From positions 1-34,648 of the forward strand of contig JBBQNP010000036.1 of assembly GCA_038330085.1 (NCBI GenBank): a DNA stretch of 34,648 nt, given 5' to 3'. The stretch comes from JAEUIA01 sp038330085. GTDB lineage: Bacteria; Planctomycetota; UBA1135; GCA-002686595. Below the pieces are notes generated by a model. The model was not told where the DNA came from. It ran no database searches and saw nothing but the letters and a program-made list of their open reading frames with translations. Both the position numbers and the translations under genes were made by a program. Of the stretch, positions 1 through 8,857 are shown in pieces (within the stretch, counting starts at the first letter, position 1; each line of letters begins with the position of its first letter).

Positions 1-188
1 CCTCTTTCGGTGCAACTATCGGTGCATGAATCGGCGTCGATCGATCCGTCCTGGATCGTACAGCACGGAGTGCCCAGGGGATGCATGGTCGCGCGTCACT
101 CGAGCGGGCTCGACAAAGCCGGCGGCGGCTTCGCTCGCCGCGGCAGGACAATGCTGGCGGCAGCTTCGCTCGCCGACACTCGGCGCGG

Positions 189-194
189 TACCTT
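189..194 (+). promoter_or_regulatory. Candidate -10 hexamer TACCTT of the YfhO-like gene
   Basis: TACCTT is followed by 8 nt and then the GTG at 203. No Shine-Dalgarno is visible. The arrangement matches four other plus-strand genes in this window and would put the transcription start at or next to the start codon. No convincing -35 was seen. Confidence 0.35.
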
Positions 195-202
195 CGGGAC
201 CG

Positions 203-2680
203 GTGCGCACGGTCCTCCTCCTGCTCGTCCTGCCGCTCGCGTTCGTCGGGATGTCCTTGCTTCCCGGTCGGCGGTTCCTGCCGATCTTGCCGGCGGCGTA
301 TGCGCCGTTTTCGATCGAGGATCCGGGTGCTGCGGAGGCGGCGCGCGTAGCCGCCGACTATCCGGGCTTCGAGCGCGTGCTCGGCGGTCTGCCCGAAGAC
401 GTCGCCTTGCGCGAGGCGTGGAGAGCGCATTCGATGCCGGGTTGGGATCCGCGCAGCGGCCTCGGGATGCCGCTCGCTGCACGCACCAACGCCTGGTATC
501 CGCCGCACGTGCTTGCGTGGATCCTTCCGCCTGGAGTGGGAGCGGGGCTCGAAGCGCTGATCACGTTGTTCATGGCCGGGTTGGGCCTGTGGTGGTTGCT
601 GCGCACGCTCGGCACGACCGGCATCGCGAGCGTCTTCGGCGCGTGGGCCTTTCAGTCGGGAGCGTTCGCAATCGTCAGCTTGCACGTGCCCGAGCGAGTC
701 GACGCAGCGTTGTGGTTGCCGTTCGCGCTCGCGGGGGTCGAGCGCCTCGTCGCACGCAAGAAATGGGGCGGGATCACATGCAGCGGCGCGATCGCGATGT
801 CGTTCCTCGCCGGATGCGTGCCGATGGCCGTGCTCGTCGCAGCGGCGACGTTCGCGTGGGCGGTGTGGCGCTCGATCACTGCGCGCGCGGGGCTCGCGAT
901 CGCGAAAACGTTCGGTTGGATGATGCTTGGAATCGGAGCGGGTGCGATCGCATGGCTCCCCCACTTCGAAGCGCAGTCCGAATCGATCGGCGTACGTCAG
1001 GGAGCGGAGTTCACCGCGCTGCAAAGTCTGCCGCTCGCGACGACGGCCACGTTGCTCGTCCCCGACCTGTTCGGCAGCGCATCCGATCCCTGGCCCGCGC
1101 GCCGAGATCCCGTGACGTGGTGGCTGACGCCCAAGAGCGGCAAGTACGCAGCGCAAACCGCGAGCACGATCGAGTGGGACTTGTTCGCAGGGGTCGGCGT
1201 GCTCGTGCTCGCGATCGCGGGGATTGCGGCGCGATGGCGCGCGTGCGCGTTGCCGCTCGTCCTGCTGGTCGTGTCGCTGGGGTTCGCGCAAGGTTGGCCG
1301 GGCATCGCGCTCGCGTACCACGTGCCCGGGTTCGACTTGATGGCTCCCGCGATCGCCGCGGGTATCGCGTGGACATGCTGGCCGATCCTGGCGGCGTTCG
1401 GACTCGAAGCGCTGATCGAGCGGCGGCCGCGCGCGTGGAGAAGCATCCAGATCGCGGCGGTTGTCGTGCTCGTCGTCGGCGGTGTGCTCGCGCTCACGTT
1501 TGCTCCGGAGACGTTTCAGCGTGACTTCCTGCAGGCCCAGTCGACGCGCTACGAGGTGCCCGTCCAGGACATCGCTCGCGTCGTGCCCGGCGAGTTCGTG
1601 CATGCCGGATTCGTGCGTGCGTTGAGCGGTTTCGAGCAGCTTGCGCTGGTCGCGCTCGGTCTGGTTGCGGCGGCGTTCCTCTCGCGCCGGCTGGCGCGTC
1701 GAGGAACCGTGGCCGAGGTCGCACCCTGGTTCGCGCTCGCGGCGATCGAGGGCTGCTTGCTCGCGCACGCGCACCTCGAGCCAAGGTTCCTCGGCGATCA
1801 GGCCTTGTTCCCGAACTCCGAAGCGATGAGTGCGATCGCCGAGACTGCCGGTGACGGGCGCGTCGTGCGCTTCGATGCGGATCCGACCGATTCGAGCGAC
1901 GCGGCAGAGCTGGCGCCGGCGGACCTGCTGTCGGCGTACGGCATCCGTGATTTGGCACCGCACAGCGAGTTGGCGCCGCAGAGTTTGGTCGAGCTCATGG
2001 CGACGCTCGATCCGCGCAGCTTGCGTCATTCAGGGCTGGGTCCGCTCACGGATGTGGACGTGCTCGGCAGACGAGTGCTCGACCTATTGCGGGTGACGTG
2101 CGTGATCGCGCGTGAGCCGATCAGGTCGTCACGGCTGCACGTGGTGTGGTCGAAGCCGGGGTTCTATGTGCATGCGCGCGCGGGGGCCATGTCGGCGGCG
2201 CGCGTCGTGCCGAGCGAGGCGGTCGTGACTTCGTCCGAAATGGCCGCGTTGCAGCTCGTCGCCGATCCGAGCCGCGATCCGAGGACGAGCGTGGTCATCG
2301 TGTCGGGGGACTTGCCTGCCGAGACGGATCGACCGCATTCGAACGCGGGTCCGTTCATCGCGGGCGAGGTCGATGTGTCCTCGAAGGCGTTGGATCGAGT
2401 GGATGCGAGGGTGGTCGGGAGCTCGGGCGGATGGCTGGTGTTCCACGAGCAGTGGTATCCGGGATGGAAGGCGACGGTGAATGGAGCGGATGCGCCGGTC
2501 GTGCGCGCGGATCACGTGTTTCGTGCGGTTGCGATTCCGCCGGGCGATTCTGTTGTGCGCACGAAGTACGAGCCCACGTCGATTCGAGCGGGTGCGTGGA
2601 TGACGCTGGGCGCGTGCGCGGTCGCGGCGGCGATTGTGGTGCTTGAAGGACGGAAAAAGGCGGTTGTTGGAGCGGTCTGA
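203..2680 (+). CDS. YfhO-like polytopic membrane protein
   Basis: Large integral membrane protein of 825 aa from the chosen GTG. A hydrophobic segment starts at once (residues 1-18, LLLLVLPLAF), and many further Leu/Ala/Val-rich segments follow across the first two thirds. The C-terminal domain contains YPGWKATVNG near residue 752, followed by a phrase like VFRAVAIPPG and a last TM helix. That ending is typical of the YfhO family (PF09586), which is thought to act on lipid-linked sugars or teichoic/lipoteichoic glycosylation in Firmicutes; its role here is unknown. The frame stays open to base 1 and an ATG exists at 26, but residues before 203 are Arg/Pro-rich and do not look like protein. 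A TANNNT hexamer 8 nt before 203 supports this GTG. It lies 41 nt upstream of the metallo-hydrolase gene. Family fairly sure, start less so. Confidence 0.78.
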   Translation: MRTVLLLLVLPLAFVGMSLLPGRRFLPILPAAYAPFSIEDPGAAEAARVAADYPGFERVLGGLPEDVALREAWRAHSMPGWDPRSGLGMPLAARTNAWYPPHVLAWILPPGVGAGLEALITLFMAGLGLWWLLRTLGTTGIASVFGAWAFQSGAFAIVSLHVPERVDAALWLPFALAGVERLVARKKWGGITCSGAIAMSFLAGCVPMAVLVAAATFAWAVWRSITARAGLAIAKTFGWMMLGIGAGAIAWLPHFEAQSESIGVRQGAEFTALQSLPLATTATLLVPDLFGSASDPWPARRDPVTWWLTPKSGKYAAQTASTIEWDLFAGVGVLVLAIAGIAARWRACALPLVLLVVSLGFAQGWPGIALAYHVPGFDLMAPAIAAGIAWTCWPILAAFGLEALIERRPRAWRSIQIAAVVVLVVGGVLALTFAPETFQRDFLQAQSTRYEVPVQDIARVVPGEFVHAGFVRALSGFEQLALVALGLVAAAFLSRRLARRGTVAEVAPWFALAAIEGCLLAHAHLEPRFLGDQALFPNSEAMSAIAETAGDGRVVRFDADPTDSSDAAELAPADLLSAYGIRDLAPHSELAPQSLVELMATLDPRSLRHSGLGPLTDVDVLGRRVLDLLRVTCVIAREPIRSSRLHVVWSKPGFYVHARAGAMSAARVVPSEAVVTSSEMAALQLVADPSRDPRTSVVIVSGDLPAETDRPHSNAGPFIAGEVDVSSKALDRVDARVVGSSGGWLVFHEQWYPGWKATVNGADAPVVRADHVFRAVAIPPGDSVVRTKYEPTSIRAGAWMTLGACAVAAAIVVLEGRKKAVVGAV

Positions 2681-2706
2681 GCGCGACGAATCGTCGATGG
2701 TCGGGC

Positions 2707-2712
2707 TACACT
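2707..2712 (+). promoter_or_regulatory. Candidate -10 hexamer TACACT of the metallo-hydrolase gene
   Basis: TACACT preceded by GC, then 9 nt, then the GTG at 2722. No Shine-Dalgarno lies between. This predicts a leaderless or nearly leaderless mRNA, separate from the YfhO-like gene that ends at 2680. Confidence 0.45.
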
Positions 2713-2721
2713 GAGCGGCTC

Positions 2722-3510
2722 GTGCAGCTCCAGGTTCTCTCTAGCGGTAGTGAAGGCAACAGCACGCTCGTGCGAGCGGGCGAGATGGCAGTGTTGGTGG
2801 ATGCGGGGTTGCCGAGGGTCGAGATGGAGGCGCGGCTCGCGACGGCAAGGTTGGCGCCGAATGCGATCGAGCACGTGTTGGTGACGCATGGACACTTGGA
2901 TCATGCGCGCAGTGCGGGGATGATCGCGAAGCGAGAGCGCGGTACGTTGCACTGCGCCGGGCCGATGATGAATCATCCGGCGGCGAAGAGGGCGAAGAGG
3001 TTGTCGACGATCACGGTCGACAAGACGTTCGAGTTGGTGTCGGCGCGCGGACCGGATGTGTTGGTGGTGTCACCGGTCGGCATCCCCCACGACTGCGATC
3101 CGACGATGGCGTACCGCCTCGAGCACAACGGACGGGTTGCGGTCATCTTGACCGACATGGGCAGAGTCGATGACGACGTCGCGCGGAGGTTGTCGGGGGC
3201 GCACGTGTTGGTGCTCGAGTTCAACCACTGTCCGCGGATGATGGAGTCGAGCCCGTACCCGGCAGTGTTGCGCAAGCGGATCTTGGGGGATCGCGGGCAC
3301 TTGTCGAATGCGCAAGCCACCGAGATGTTCGTGCGGATGGCGTCGGCGAACTTGCACACGCTCGTGCTGGCGCACTTGTCGAAGAAGACGAACACGGAAG
3401 CGCTCGCGTTGGAGGCGGCGCATGCGGCGTTGGCGAGAGCAGGGCTGGACGGCAAGGTGCGCGTGATCGTGGCGCAACAACACGCAGCGCTCGAGCCGAT
3501 CGCGGTCTGA
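2722..3510 (+). CDS. MBL-fold metallo-hydrolase, YycJ/WalJ type
   Basis: Cytosolic metallo-beta-lactamase-fold hydrolase of 262 aa, the usual length for the YycJ/WalJ/RNase Z-like phosphodiesterase group. It opens with a first strand ending in SSGSEGNS, a hallmark of that subgroup. The metal-binding motif THGHLDH gives H56, H58, D60 and H61. Later candidate ligands are H123 (IPHDCD), D145 (LTDMG), H169 (EFNHC) and H218 (AHLSK). All expected ligand positions appear filled, so the enzyme should be active. YycJ proteins are linked to DNA repair or exonuclease activity and cell-wall coordination in Bacillus; the substrate here is unknown. The start is GTG, chosen because the conserved first strand begins there. 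The gene converges on the secreted-protein gene that ends at 3537. Confidence 0.85.
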   Translation: MQLQVLSSGSEGNSTLVRAGEMAVLVDAGLPRVEMEARLATARLAPNAIEHVLVTHGHLDHARSAGMIAKRERGTLHCAGPMMNHPAAKRAKRLSTITVDKTFELVSARGPDVLVVSPVGIPHDCDPTMAYRLEHNGRVAVILTDMGRVDDDVARRLSGAHVLVLEFNHCPRMMESSPYPAVLRKRILGDRGHLSNAQATEMFVRMASANLHTLVLAHLSKKTNTEALALEAAHAALARAGLDGKVRVIVAQQHAALEPIAV

Positions 3511-3536
3511 TCGACCGAGCGCCGTCCTTCACCTGC

Positions 3537-4580
3537 CTACCACTGGATGCTGAGCGCGTTCGAGGTGTTGAATCGCTGCCCACACGGTCCGGCGACGTTG
3601 CGGTACCAGAACTGGTAGTGGCGCAGCTCGCCGCCCGAGAGCCCCTCGAGGATCGAGAGCTGCATGCTGCTCTGCGCAACACCCGACGGCGAGGTGGTCG
3701 TGACGCCCAGACGCACGACGCTGCTGCCGACGCAGCGCAAGCCGTCGCCGAACGCACCGGCCGTGATCGCGGAGGATCCGGCGAAGAAGAGCCCGGGCGC
3801 CGACGGCGGGCACTGCCGCGCGGTGAGCACGACCGTGTCTGCTCCGACGATCGCAGAACCGAACGCCGCGAGCCTCGCGCCAGATCCGGTCGAGTTGGCA
3901 CAGCCCGCTCCGCCGCCGGCGACGTTTCCACACGGACACCCGCCGCTCGAGCCGTCTCCGAAACAGGTCGGCGTGCCGATCTCCCATCCGGCCGATGTCG
4001 CGAGAGCCATTGCGCGACTGTCGCCCAGGTGAAAGAACATGTGCGCGCCGCGCTGCCACCAAAAAGTCCCGTTGGGGCCGCTGCTGCTCCCCGCCCAACT
4101 CCACGTCGCGTACGCGATCGGGGTGCGTCCGACGACGGACACGAAGTAGCGCGTGTTGGCCAGGAAGGTCAGCGGCGCAACCAGCGCCACTTCGAACCGA
4201 TACAACCCTCCGCCGCCCGGGGTCTGCGCGACGTTCGCGTACACGACCTGGCTGATCGGTGCGCTGCCCACAGCGAAGATGTCTGGCTGGACGGCGACCG
4301 TGCCCGGATCCTGGTGGTAGAACGAGATGCGGAAGCCCAGCGAAGGTGCGGTCTCTCCCCACCAGCGAACGCGCGTGATCGTAGTGTCCTGCGGCAGCTC
4401 GAAGTCCTCCCACGCGATCGCGTCGGAGTCGAGATCGTTCTGACCGGTGGGATCGATCCACAGTTGCGACGCACGCAACGGATAGCCGTTCGGCGCCATC
4501 GGCTGTTCGTACACGTAGCCTTGCGCGCGTGCGCCTGCCGAGAGCAGAGCGATGAACATCGCGATTCGCAGCACTTTCAT
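3537..4580 (-). CDS. Secreted protein with Cys-rich linker and planctomycete-type C-terminal sandwich
   Basis: Exported protein of 347 aa with no recognised enzymatic motif. The start is the ATG at 4578-4580, preceded by a good Shine-Dalgarno (GGAGGG). It begins a signal peptide of about 19 residues (MKVLRIAMFIALLSAG). Residues about 20-200 are rich in aromatic and beta-strand-like sequence. Near residue 210 comes a Cys-rich hinge with CPCGN and GCANSTGSGA, then a C-terminal region with GLFF, FGDGLRC and a YQFWYRN...CG...FN ending in W. I recall this hinge-plus-tail layout as recurrent at the end of many secreted proteins in marine planctomycetes, where it may be a surface-anchoring or sorting module. 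That is recollection, not a search result. The frame stays open upstream, but that sequence is not protein-like. Divergent from the dehydrogenase gene at 4792. Confidence 0.75.
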   Translation of the reverse strand: MKVLRIAMFIALLSAGARAQGYVYEQPMAPNGYPLRASQLWIDPTGQNDLDSDAIAWEDFELPQDTTITRVRWWGETAPSLGFRISFYHQDPGTVAVQPDIFAVGSAPISQVVYANVAQTPGGGGLYRFEVALVAPLTFLANTRYFVSVVGRTPIAYATWSWAGSSSGPNGTFWWQRGAHMFFHLGDSRAMALATSAGWEIGTPTCFGDGSSGGCPCGNVAGGGAGCANSTGSGARLAAFGSAIVGADTVVLTARQCPPSAPGLFFAGSSAITAGAFGDGLRCVGSSVVRLGVTTTSPSGVAQSSMQLSILEGLSGGELRHYQFWYRNVAGPCGQRFNTSNALSIQW

Positions 4581-4686
4581 GGGACCCTCCTGAACGGTGT
4601 GTCGGTCCGCACGAACTCCCGACCGCGTCAGGATCGACCGCGCTGACCAGGGTCCAGGGTAGGTCGAAGGCGCACGCGTGCTCCGT

Positions 4687-4716
4687 ACTCCGAAGGGCGG
4701 AGTCGACCGGTTTTTT
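4687..4716 (+). terminator. Hairpin followed by T6 in a divergent intergenic region
   Basis: ACTCCG (4687-4692) pairs with CGGAGT (4698-4703) around a 5-nt loop. Seven bases later comes a run of six T (4711-4716). It reads as a rho-independent terminator in the plus direction, although the T-run is set off from the stem. No plus-strand gene lies directly upstream. It may stop read-through from 2722-3510 that would run antisense to 3537-4580, or it may insulate the promoter of the gene at 4792. Confidence 0.4.
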
Positions 4717-4778
4717 GTGCGCAGTCCGGGTGCGCGCAGCGCGTGCGAGGGACCCGCGACAGGTGCGGCGCAGCTGCG

Positions 4779-4784
4779 TAGCAT
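4779..4784 (+). promoter_or_regulatory. Candidate -10 hexamer TAGCAT of the dehydrogenase gene
   Basis: TAGCAT is followed by exactly 7 nt and then the ATG at 4792. GCGACA at 4756-4761 sits 17 nt upstream of the hexamer and matches 4 of 6 bases of TTGACA. No Shine-Dalgarno is visible, so a leaderless mRNA is predicted. Confidence 0.5.
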
Positions 4785-4791
4785 CGGGCTC

Positions 4792-7700
4792 ATGAGAAAC
4801 GTTCGATTCGCGATTTGCGCTTCGGCTTGCCTCGTTTGCACGACGCTCGCCGCACAGGAGACGTCGACGTCTGCGGTCGTCGCCCAGGGACCGCTCGACC
4901 TGGCGACCCACTTCGAAGTCATGGACGGGATCGCCGTCGATGTGTGGGCGCAGTCGCCGGATCTCTACAACCCTACGGCGATCGACGTGGATGCGAAGGG
5001 ACGTGTGTGGGTCTCGGAGGCGGTCAACTATCGGCAGTGGGATGGAAGGAATCCGGGGCTGAAGCGGCCTGAAGGTGATCGCATCGTCGTGCTCGAGGAC
5101 ACCGATGGCGATGGGAAGTGCGACAAGTCGACGGTGTTCGCGCAGGACAAGGATCTGGTTGCGCCGCTCGGTGTGTGCGTGCTGCCCGACGGGCCGAAAG
5201 GTGAGACGCGAGTCATGGTCAGTTGCTCGCCGACCGCGTGGCTGTACACGGACAAGGACGGCGACGGGAAGGCGGACGACAAGGTGGCATTCCTGACCGG
5301 GTTCGGCGGACACGATCACGATCACGGCTTGCACTCGTTCGTCGTCGCGCCGGATGGGCGGTATTGGTTCGCGGTCGGCAACGCGGGTCCACACATCGTC
5401 ACGGACAAGAGCGGTTTCACGTTGCGCTCGGGCTCGCTGTACAGGGGTGGCGGACAGTTCGAGACGGACAACCGGCCGGGGCTCGTGAGCGACGACGGCA
5501 AGGTGTGGACGGGCGGATTGATCCTGAGCGTCGACCCGGACGGGAGGAACTTGCGCGTGATGGCGCACAACTTCCGCAATGAGTACGAGGTGGCGCTCGA
5601 CTCGTTCGGGAGGTTCTACACGGAGGACAATAACGACGACGGCAATCAAGCGTGTCGGACGCTGAGGTGTCTCGAGGGCGGAAACCACGGGTATTTCAGC
5701 GCGGACGGCTCGCGATACTGGTCAGCGGACAAGCGGCCGGGTCAGGACACGCAGAGTGCGCACTGGCACCAGGATGATCCGGGCGTCGTGCCGGATGGCG
5801 TGATCAACGGTGCCGGAGGACCGACGGGCGTGTGCGTGTACGAGAGCGACGTGCTCGGAGCGTACTTGAAGGGTTGCGTGCTCGACGCCGATGCCGGACG
5901 GAACTGCGTGTACGTGCACAAGCCGAACGAGAACGGTTCCGGCTGCACGTTCGTGCCGAGCGTCTTGATCGCGGCGCGTACGGATGCGGAGGCCGAGAAG
6001 GATGCGAGCTGGTTCAGGCCGAGCGACGTCTGCGTGGCGCCGGATGGCTCCGTGTTCGTGTCCGATTGGTCAGACCCCGGCGTCGGCGGCCACCAGATGG
6101 GCGATCGCAAGGCGTACGGGAGGATCCTGCGCTTGCGTCCCTCGAATGCACGTCGCTTGCGCCCGACCGCGCTGGATCTCGAGAGCAATGAGGGACGCAT
6201 GGACGCGCTTGCGAGCCCCAACCTGGCAACGCGCGCTCTGGCTTGTGAGCGGCTGCGCGAACGAGACACGGACGGTTCGATCGAATTGCTGGCGTTGGAC
6301 GAAATGCCGGAGTTGATTGCGGCACGCTCGCTCTGGTTGCGCGCACAGAATCCAGCTGCGTACATCATTCTGCTGACGACTCTTCAGGACGGCCGCCCAC
6401 GCCTTCGTGCCCTGGCCCAGCGCCTGGTTCGCGCCAATCGCAATAGCTGGATTCCGGAGCGACTGGCGGCGGTCATCGATCGTGCACGCGATCCATCACC
6501 GGAAGTCAGGGCCGAAATGGCGATCACACTTCGCAGCGCAACCACCGAGGGCGAGTCGTCTGCGGCGCCCGACCTCACCCGTCGCGGCGACGACATTGCG
6601 AAAGCGTTGCTCGAGGTTGCCGCTCGTTGGGACGGGCAGGACCGCACGTACCTCGAAGCGCTCGGTCTCGGATGCGAGGGACAGGAGGAAGCGTTGTGGC
6701 CGCGCTTCATGAGCGAGCTCGGTGATCCCGATCCGAAGGCTTGGTCGGACAAGTTCTGCGGGATCGCTTGGCGGCTGCATCCGAAGGCAGCGATTCCCGG
6801 ATGGATCGTGCGTGCGAACGAAGCGGAGCTCACGGTCGAGGCGCGCAAGCAGGCGATCGACGCGCTCGCGTTCACGCGCGACCACGCATCGGCCGAAGCG
6901 GTGTTGAACCTCGCTGTGGCGGGCCCGGCGGACACGCGTGCTTACGCGACGTGGTGGATCAAGAACCGCGACACGAACGAATGGTCCGAGTGGAAGCTCG
7001 CGCGCGAACTCGGCACGGAGACGATGGACGACGCGGAGATGGTCGCGTCGAGCGGCATCCTCACCTCGGGTTCGAAGCAACTCGACGTGCCGATGGCGGG
7101 CGCGAAGAAGTTGTGGCTGGTTGCGACCGAGGGCAAGAAGGGTCCATCGTGCGACTGGTCGGATTGGCTCGAGCCGATCCTGGTGACGGATCACGGCGAC
7201 ATCGCGCTCACGAGCATGCCATGGACGAGTGCGCAAGCGGGTTGGGGCGACGTTCACGTCGGACAGAACTGCTCCGGTGGCGCTCTTGTCGTCGACGACA
7301 AGACGTACGAGGACGGCATCGGCACGCATGCGGCTTCGACGATCGCGTGGGATCTGCCGGCGGGCGTGCAGCGTTTGAAGGTTCTTGCTGCGGTCGACGA
7401 CGGCGGGTCGAAGCAGCCGAGCCATGCGTCGGACGTGGAGTTCCAGGTGTGGATCGACTCGGGTGCAAGGAAGGACAAGATGAAGTCGCTCGAGCAGGCG
7501 CTCGTCGACGCGAGTGCGAGCGCGGACTCGGTCGCGAAGGCAGCCGATGCGTTGTGCGCCGATCGCGACGGCGGGCTCGACGTGCTGCACCTCGCGGCGG
7601 AGTCGAAGCTGACGCCGGTCGCGCATGCGGCGGTCGCGCAGCGCATTTTCAAGAACCCCGACATGGCCGTGCGCGCGCTCGCGAGCCAACACTTCGATCG

Positions 7701-8760
7701 ACCCGCGGCGAGCGGAACGAAGCTGCCGAGCGTGGCCGAGCTCGCGGCGTTGACGGGCAGTAGGTCACGTGGCGCGCAGGTCTTCTTCGGCAAGCAGGCC
7801 AACTGCGCGTCGTGTCACACGTTCCACGGCCGCGGCGGCGACGTCGGGCCCGACTTGTCGGCGGTGCGCTCGAAGTACAAGGCGCCCGAATTGCTCGATT
7901 CGATCCTGAACCCGAGCGCCGCGATCGCGTTCGGCTACGACGCCTGGCTCGTCGAGACGAAGGACGAGGAGCTGGTGTCGGGCTTCATCCTGTCCGAGGG
8001 CGACTCGATCGTGATGAAGGACACGACGGGCAAGCGGCGCGTGATTCCGGCTTCGGAGGTGGCGACGAAGACGAAGCAGAAAGCGTCGCTGATGCCCGAC
8101 AACGTGGCGCTCGGTCTCGCGCCGCAGGAGATCGCGGACCTCGTCGCGTTCTTGTCGTCGGATCCTGCGGCGCCGGGCAAGCGCGGTGCGCCGATCGAGC
8201 TGTTCGACGGCAAGACGCTCGACGGCTGGACGTACTTCCTTGCGGATCCCAAAGCGAAGATGAGCGACGTGTGGTCGGTGAAGGACGGAGTGTTGCGCTG
8301 CAAGGGCCAGCCGATCGGTTATCTGCGCACGGTGAAGGACTGGACGAACTACGAGATCGACGTCGAGTGGCGTTTCGATCCGGCTGCGGGTGCCGGGAAC
8401 TCCGGCGTGTTGTTGCGCGTTCAGGCGCCGGACAAGGTGTGGCCCAAGAGCATCGAGTCGCAGCTCGAGAGTGGCAACGCCGGCGACATTTGGAACATCG
8501 ACGAGGTCCCGATGCAGGTCGATGCGGGTCGCACCGAGGGCCGTCACACGGGCAAGATGCTGCCGAGCAACGAGAAGCCGCTCGGCGAGTGGAACCACTA
8601 TCACATCGTGCTCGACGGCGGCGAGCTGACGCTCGAGGTGAACGGCGTCGTGCAGAATCACGCGAGTTGGTGCGAGGAGATGCCCGGCAAGATCGCGCTG
8701 CAGTCCGAAGGCGCCGTGATCGAGTTCAAGAAGGTCACGCTCACACCGATCGAAAGGTGA
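4792..8760 (+). CDS. PVC-type dehydrogenase fused to HEAT-like, NPCBM, cytochrome c and DUF1080 domains
   Basis: Secreted multidomain protein of 1322 aa. A signal peptide (about 1-22) precedes a beta-propeller of the PVC-type membrane-bound dehydrogenase family (about 49-457). The propeller carries two EF-hand-like loops, DTDGDGKCD and DKDGDGKAD. Residues about 460-740 look HEAT-like, and about 755-895 resemble NPCBM. A planctomycete-type heme-binding domain has CASCH at C1005, C1008 and H1009, the covalent c-type heme site. Residues about 1136-1322 form a DUF1080/3-keto-disaccharide hydrolase domain (ELFDGKTLDGW). These parts suggest extracytoplasmic oxidation of a sugar, electron transfer to the heme, and hydrolysis or binding of the keto-sugar; that link is inference. 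The ATG at 4792 is chosen for the signal peptide and the -10 hexamer 7 nt upstream. A strong hairpin follows the stop. Confidence 0.88.
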   Translation: MRNVRFAICASACLVCTTLAAQETSTSAVVAQGPLDLATHFEVMDGIAVDVWAQSPDLYNPTAIDVDAKGRVWVSEAVNYRQWDGRNPGLKRPEGDRIVVLEDTDGDGKCDKSTVFAQDKDLVAPLGVCVLPDGPKGETRVMVSCSPTAWLYTDKDGDGKADDKVAFLTGFGGHDHDHGLHSFVVAPDGRYWFAVGNAGPHIVTDKSGFTLRSGSLYRGGGQFETDNRPGLVSDDGKVWTGGLILSVDPDGRNLRVMAHNFRNEYEVALDSFGRFYTEDNNDDGNQACRTLRCLEGGNHGYFSADGSRYWSADKRPGQDTQSAHWHQDDPGVVPDGVINGAGGPTGVCVYESDVLGAYLKGCVLDADAGRNCVYVHKPNENGSGCTFVPSVLIAARTDAEAEKDASWFRPSDVCVAPDGSVFVSDWSDPGVGGHQMGDRKAYGRILRLRPSNARRLRPTALDLESNEGRMDALASPNLATRALACERLRERDTDGSIELLALDEMPELIAARSLWLRAQNPAAYIILLTTLQDGRPRLRALAQRLVRANRNSWIPERLAAVIDRARDPSPEVRAEMAITLRSATTEGESSAAPDLTRRGDDIAKALLEVAARWDGQDRTYLEALGLGCEGQEEALWPRFMSELGDPDPKAWSDKFCGIAWRLHPKAAIPGWIVRANEAELTVEARKQAIDALAFTRDHASAEAVLNLAVAGPADTRAYATWWIKNRDTNEWSEWKLARELGTETMDDAEMVASSGILTSGSKQLDVPMAGAKKLWLVATEGKKGPSCDWSDWLEPILVTDHGDIALTSMPWTSAQAGWGDVHVGQNCSGGALVVDDKTYEDGIGTHAASTIAWDLPAGVQRLKVLAAVDDGGSKQPSHASDVEFQVWIDSGARKDKMKSLEQALVDASASADSVAKAADALCADRDGGLDVLHLAAESKLTPVAHAAVAQRIFKNPDMAVRALASQHFDRPAASGTKLPSVAELAALTGSRSRGAQVFFGKQANCASCHTFHGRGGDVGPDLSAVRSKYKAPELLDSILNPSAAIAFGYDAWLVETKDEELVSGFILSEGDSIVMKDTTGKRRVIPASEVATKTKQKASLMPDNVALGLAPQEIADLVAFLSSDPAAPGKRGAPIELFDGKTLDGWTYFLADPKAKMSDVWSVKDGVLRCKGQPIGYLRTVKDWTNYEIDVEWRFDPAAGAGNSGVLLRVQAPDKVWPKSIESQLESGNAGDIWNIDEVPMQVDAGRTEGRHTGKMLPSNEKPLGEWNHYHIVLDGGELTLEVNGVVQNHASWCEEMPGKIALQSEGAVIEFKKVTLTPIER

Positions 8761-8762
8761 GA

Positions 8763-8787
8763 GCGGAGGGTGCCTGGCACCCTCCGC
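8763..8787 (+). terminator. 12-bp perfect inverted repeat after the dehydrogenase gene
   Basis: The arms at 8763-8774 and 8776-8787 are perfectly complementary, and the centre reads GGTGCCTGGCACC. It starts 2 nt after the stop codon and is followed by only two T. Position and strength suggest a transcript 3' end. It also belongs to a GGTGCCTGG-cored group seen again at 10171-10218 and 26174-26195. Confidence 0.6.
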
Positions 8788-8857
8788 TTCCCCTCTCCCG
8801 ATTCAGCGAAGATAAATCGAAGTCGCTCCGAGTTCGCGTGCGCCGCTCCTTGCGCCT

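Noticed and set aside
26..202. N-terminal extension of the YfhO-like gene from the ATG at 26
   Set aside because: The 59 residues are Arg/Pro/Ala-rich without structure. The first TM helix begins right at the GTG at 203, which also has a -10-like hexamer 8 nt upstream.
4581..4922. Upstream extension of the secreted-protein frame on the minus strand
   Set aside because: It would place the signal peptide inside the protein and skip the strong Shine-Dalgarno before the ATG at 4580.
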